NCBI GenBank assembly: GCA_902465775.1
Contig: CABQOJ010000071.1
Location: forward strand, 1-6,412
DNA: 6,412 nt
Direction: 5' to 3'
From: an uncultured Porphyromonas sp.
GTDB taxonomy: Bacteria > Bacteroidota > Bacteroidia > Bacteroidales > Porphyromonadaceae
Shown here: in pieces, positions 5,479 through 6,412 of the stretch
Layout: every line of letters starts with the position of its first letter
How positions within the stretch are numbered: position 1 is the first letter of the stretch
Position numbers and translations under genes: made by a program
Notes under the pieces: model-generated
Databases searched by the model: none
The model's input: the letters and a program-made list of their open reading frames with translations, nothing else
What the model was told of the DNA's origin: nothing

Positions 5479-6412
5479 ATGTCTATAGACAGCAATCCTA
5501 CATCAGAGGCACAGCACAAGAAGAGTTCCTCTGCAGACTCATCTGCCGAGGTGCCCACATCCGCATCTACTGGCAAGCGCAGACGTCAACGCATAGCACG
5601 CCCCACTAGCAGCGAGGCCTTGATCCGTGTCAAGGTCAGTGGTGAGGAGAGTGCCACCGTAACGCATCGCAACATAGATGCTTCCGAGATGGTCAAGCCC
5701 CGCAATATCAATGCTGAGAAAGCTTTAGAGCGAAGACATAACTTCGACGAGCAACATACTGGAGAGCGGAGTTTTCACAAAGCCGTGGCACCGATGTCTG
5801 TTGTTGGCGATGGCAATCAGAAGGACCCTGTCATATACCCATACGCCAAGCAGAGAGGCAAGGCTACCCGCCCTAAAGCACATAGCGAAGAGGCTGGCAC
5901 CTCATCTCCACGACGCAAGAGAGGGGCCAATGCAACGGATCGTAAAGATAAGCGCTCCGCAGCTCCTCGCAAGAACGCTGGTCAGCGTCCTAACAAGCAG
6001 CGCAAGAGCGAAGCTAAGCCCCGCATGCCTAAGGCTCCTGTCGAGCCTGTACGCTACGCCTCTCCCCTAGTCGAGGCTGGCGAACCGATACGACTCAATA
6101 AGTTCCTCTCCAACTCTGGACTATGCTCACGTCGCACAGCAGATCAGTACATCACTGCCGGACGTGTCAAGGTCAATGGCTCCGTCGTCTCCGAGCTAGG
6201 CTCGCAGGTGCTACCTACCGACCAAGTGATGGTCGATGACAAGCCCATCACACTAGAGGCTAAGGTCTACGTACTGCTCAACAAGCCGAAGAACTGTGTC
6301 ACCACGCTTACCGATCCCGAGGGGCGACGCACCGTCATGGACCTCGTGCACAACGCTTGCACCGAGCGCATCTACCCCATCGGTCGACTAGACCGCAACA
6401 CGACTGGCATCC
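5479..6412 (+). CDS. rluB: RluB/RsuA-family 23S rRNA pseudouridine synthase, 3' end cut by window
   Basis: The reading frame stays open from the ATG to the window end (311 codons plus one base), so the C-terminal part is missing. Residues about 204-257 form an S4 RNA-binding domain (IRLNKFLSNSGLCSRRTADQ, AGRVKVNG). The catalytic domain begins near 263 (VYVLLNKPKNCVTTLTDPEG) and reaches the signature GRLDRNTTG (302-310), in which D305 is the expected catalytic aspartate. The family isomerises uridine to pseudouridine in rRNA; RluB acts on 23S helix 89 in E. coli. RluB is preferred over RsuA or RluF by general resemblance, which is not decisive. Residues 1-203 are a basic, low-complexity, probably disordered extension rich in K, R, S, A and P, absent from the E. 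coli enzyme. No Shine-Dalgarno is visible before the ATG. Confidence 0.85.
   Translation, partial: MSIDSNPTSEAQHKKSSSADSSAEVPTSASTGKRRRQRIARPTSSEALIRVKVSGEESATVTHRNIDASEMVKPRNINAEKALERRHNFDEQHTGERSFHKAVAPMSVVGDGNQKDPVIYPYAKQRGKATRPKAHSEEAGTSSPRRKRGANATDRKDKRSAAPRKNAGQRPNKQRKSEAKPRMPKAPVEPVRYASPLVEAGEPIRLNKFLSNSGLCSRRTADQYITAGRVKVNGSVVSELGSQVLPTDQVMVDDKPITLEAKVYVLLNKPKNCVTTLTDPEGRRTVMDLVHNACTERIYPIGRLDRNTTGI

Noticed and set aside
5801..6070. 89-codon + strand ORF overlapping the pseudouridine synthase gene
   Set aside because: It is out of frame with the long frame that carries the S4 and catalytic motifs, and its arginine/leucine-rich product looks like a frame shadow.

Overview
The window is an ordinary housekeeping segment of a Bacteroidetes chromosome, most likely from the order Bacteroidales and perhaps Porphyromonas. 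This rests on three things. The protein variants look Bacteroidales-like: a ~650-residue ThrRS, an IF3 with an acidic/lysine C-terminal tail, a short PurB ending NYVGL, and an S4-type pseudouridine synthase with a long basic N-terminal extension. The start codons have A-rich upstream sequence and no Shine-Dalgarno. The TAnnTTTG promoter elements are of Bacteroidetes type. The genus is inference only.

All genes are on the + strand: thrS (317-2269), infC (2372-3001), rpmI (3159-3353), rplT (3411-3758), purB (3974-5308) and the 5' part of an RluB/RsuA-family rRNA pseudouridine synthase gene (5479 to the window end). The thrS-infC-rpmI-rplT order is the conserved translation cluster also found in E. 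coli: threonyl-tRNA synthetase, initiation factor IF3 and the large-subunit proteins L35 and L20. purB (adenylosuccinate lyase, purine synthesis) follows after a structured 215-nt gap. The pseudouridine synthase, which modifies large-subunit rRNA, follows behind its own promoter-like element. Five of the six genes therefore serve the ribosome or translation.

No mobile element, CRISPR array, tRNA or rRNA is seen. The less ordinary content is in the gaps. Bases 1-316 hold an 11-C tract, three tandem palindrome-like units and three back-to-back hairpins, one with an 11-bp perfect stem. They also hold a promoter-like element and, between it and the thrS start, a terminator-like hairpin with a T5 tract that could be an attenuator. 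The 157-nt infC-rpmI gap folds into a multi-helix leader with two mutually exclusive pairings, placed where L20 autoregulation acts in other bacteria. The rplT-purB gap holds a 67-nt hairpin and a separate GNRA-capped hairpin. The same 9-mer GTACCTTTG lies before thrS, inside the 3' end of thrS (ahead of infC) and before the pseudouridine synthase gene; the last two copies share 15 identical bases.

No wholly new protein system is evident. The best candidates for something undescribed are the RNA leaders of thrS and rpmI and the structured upstream region. All folds were worked out by eye.
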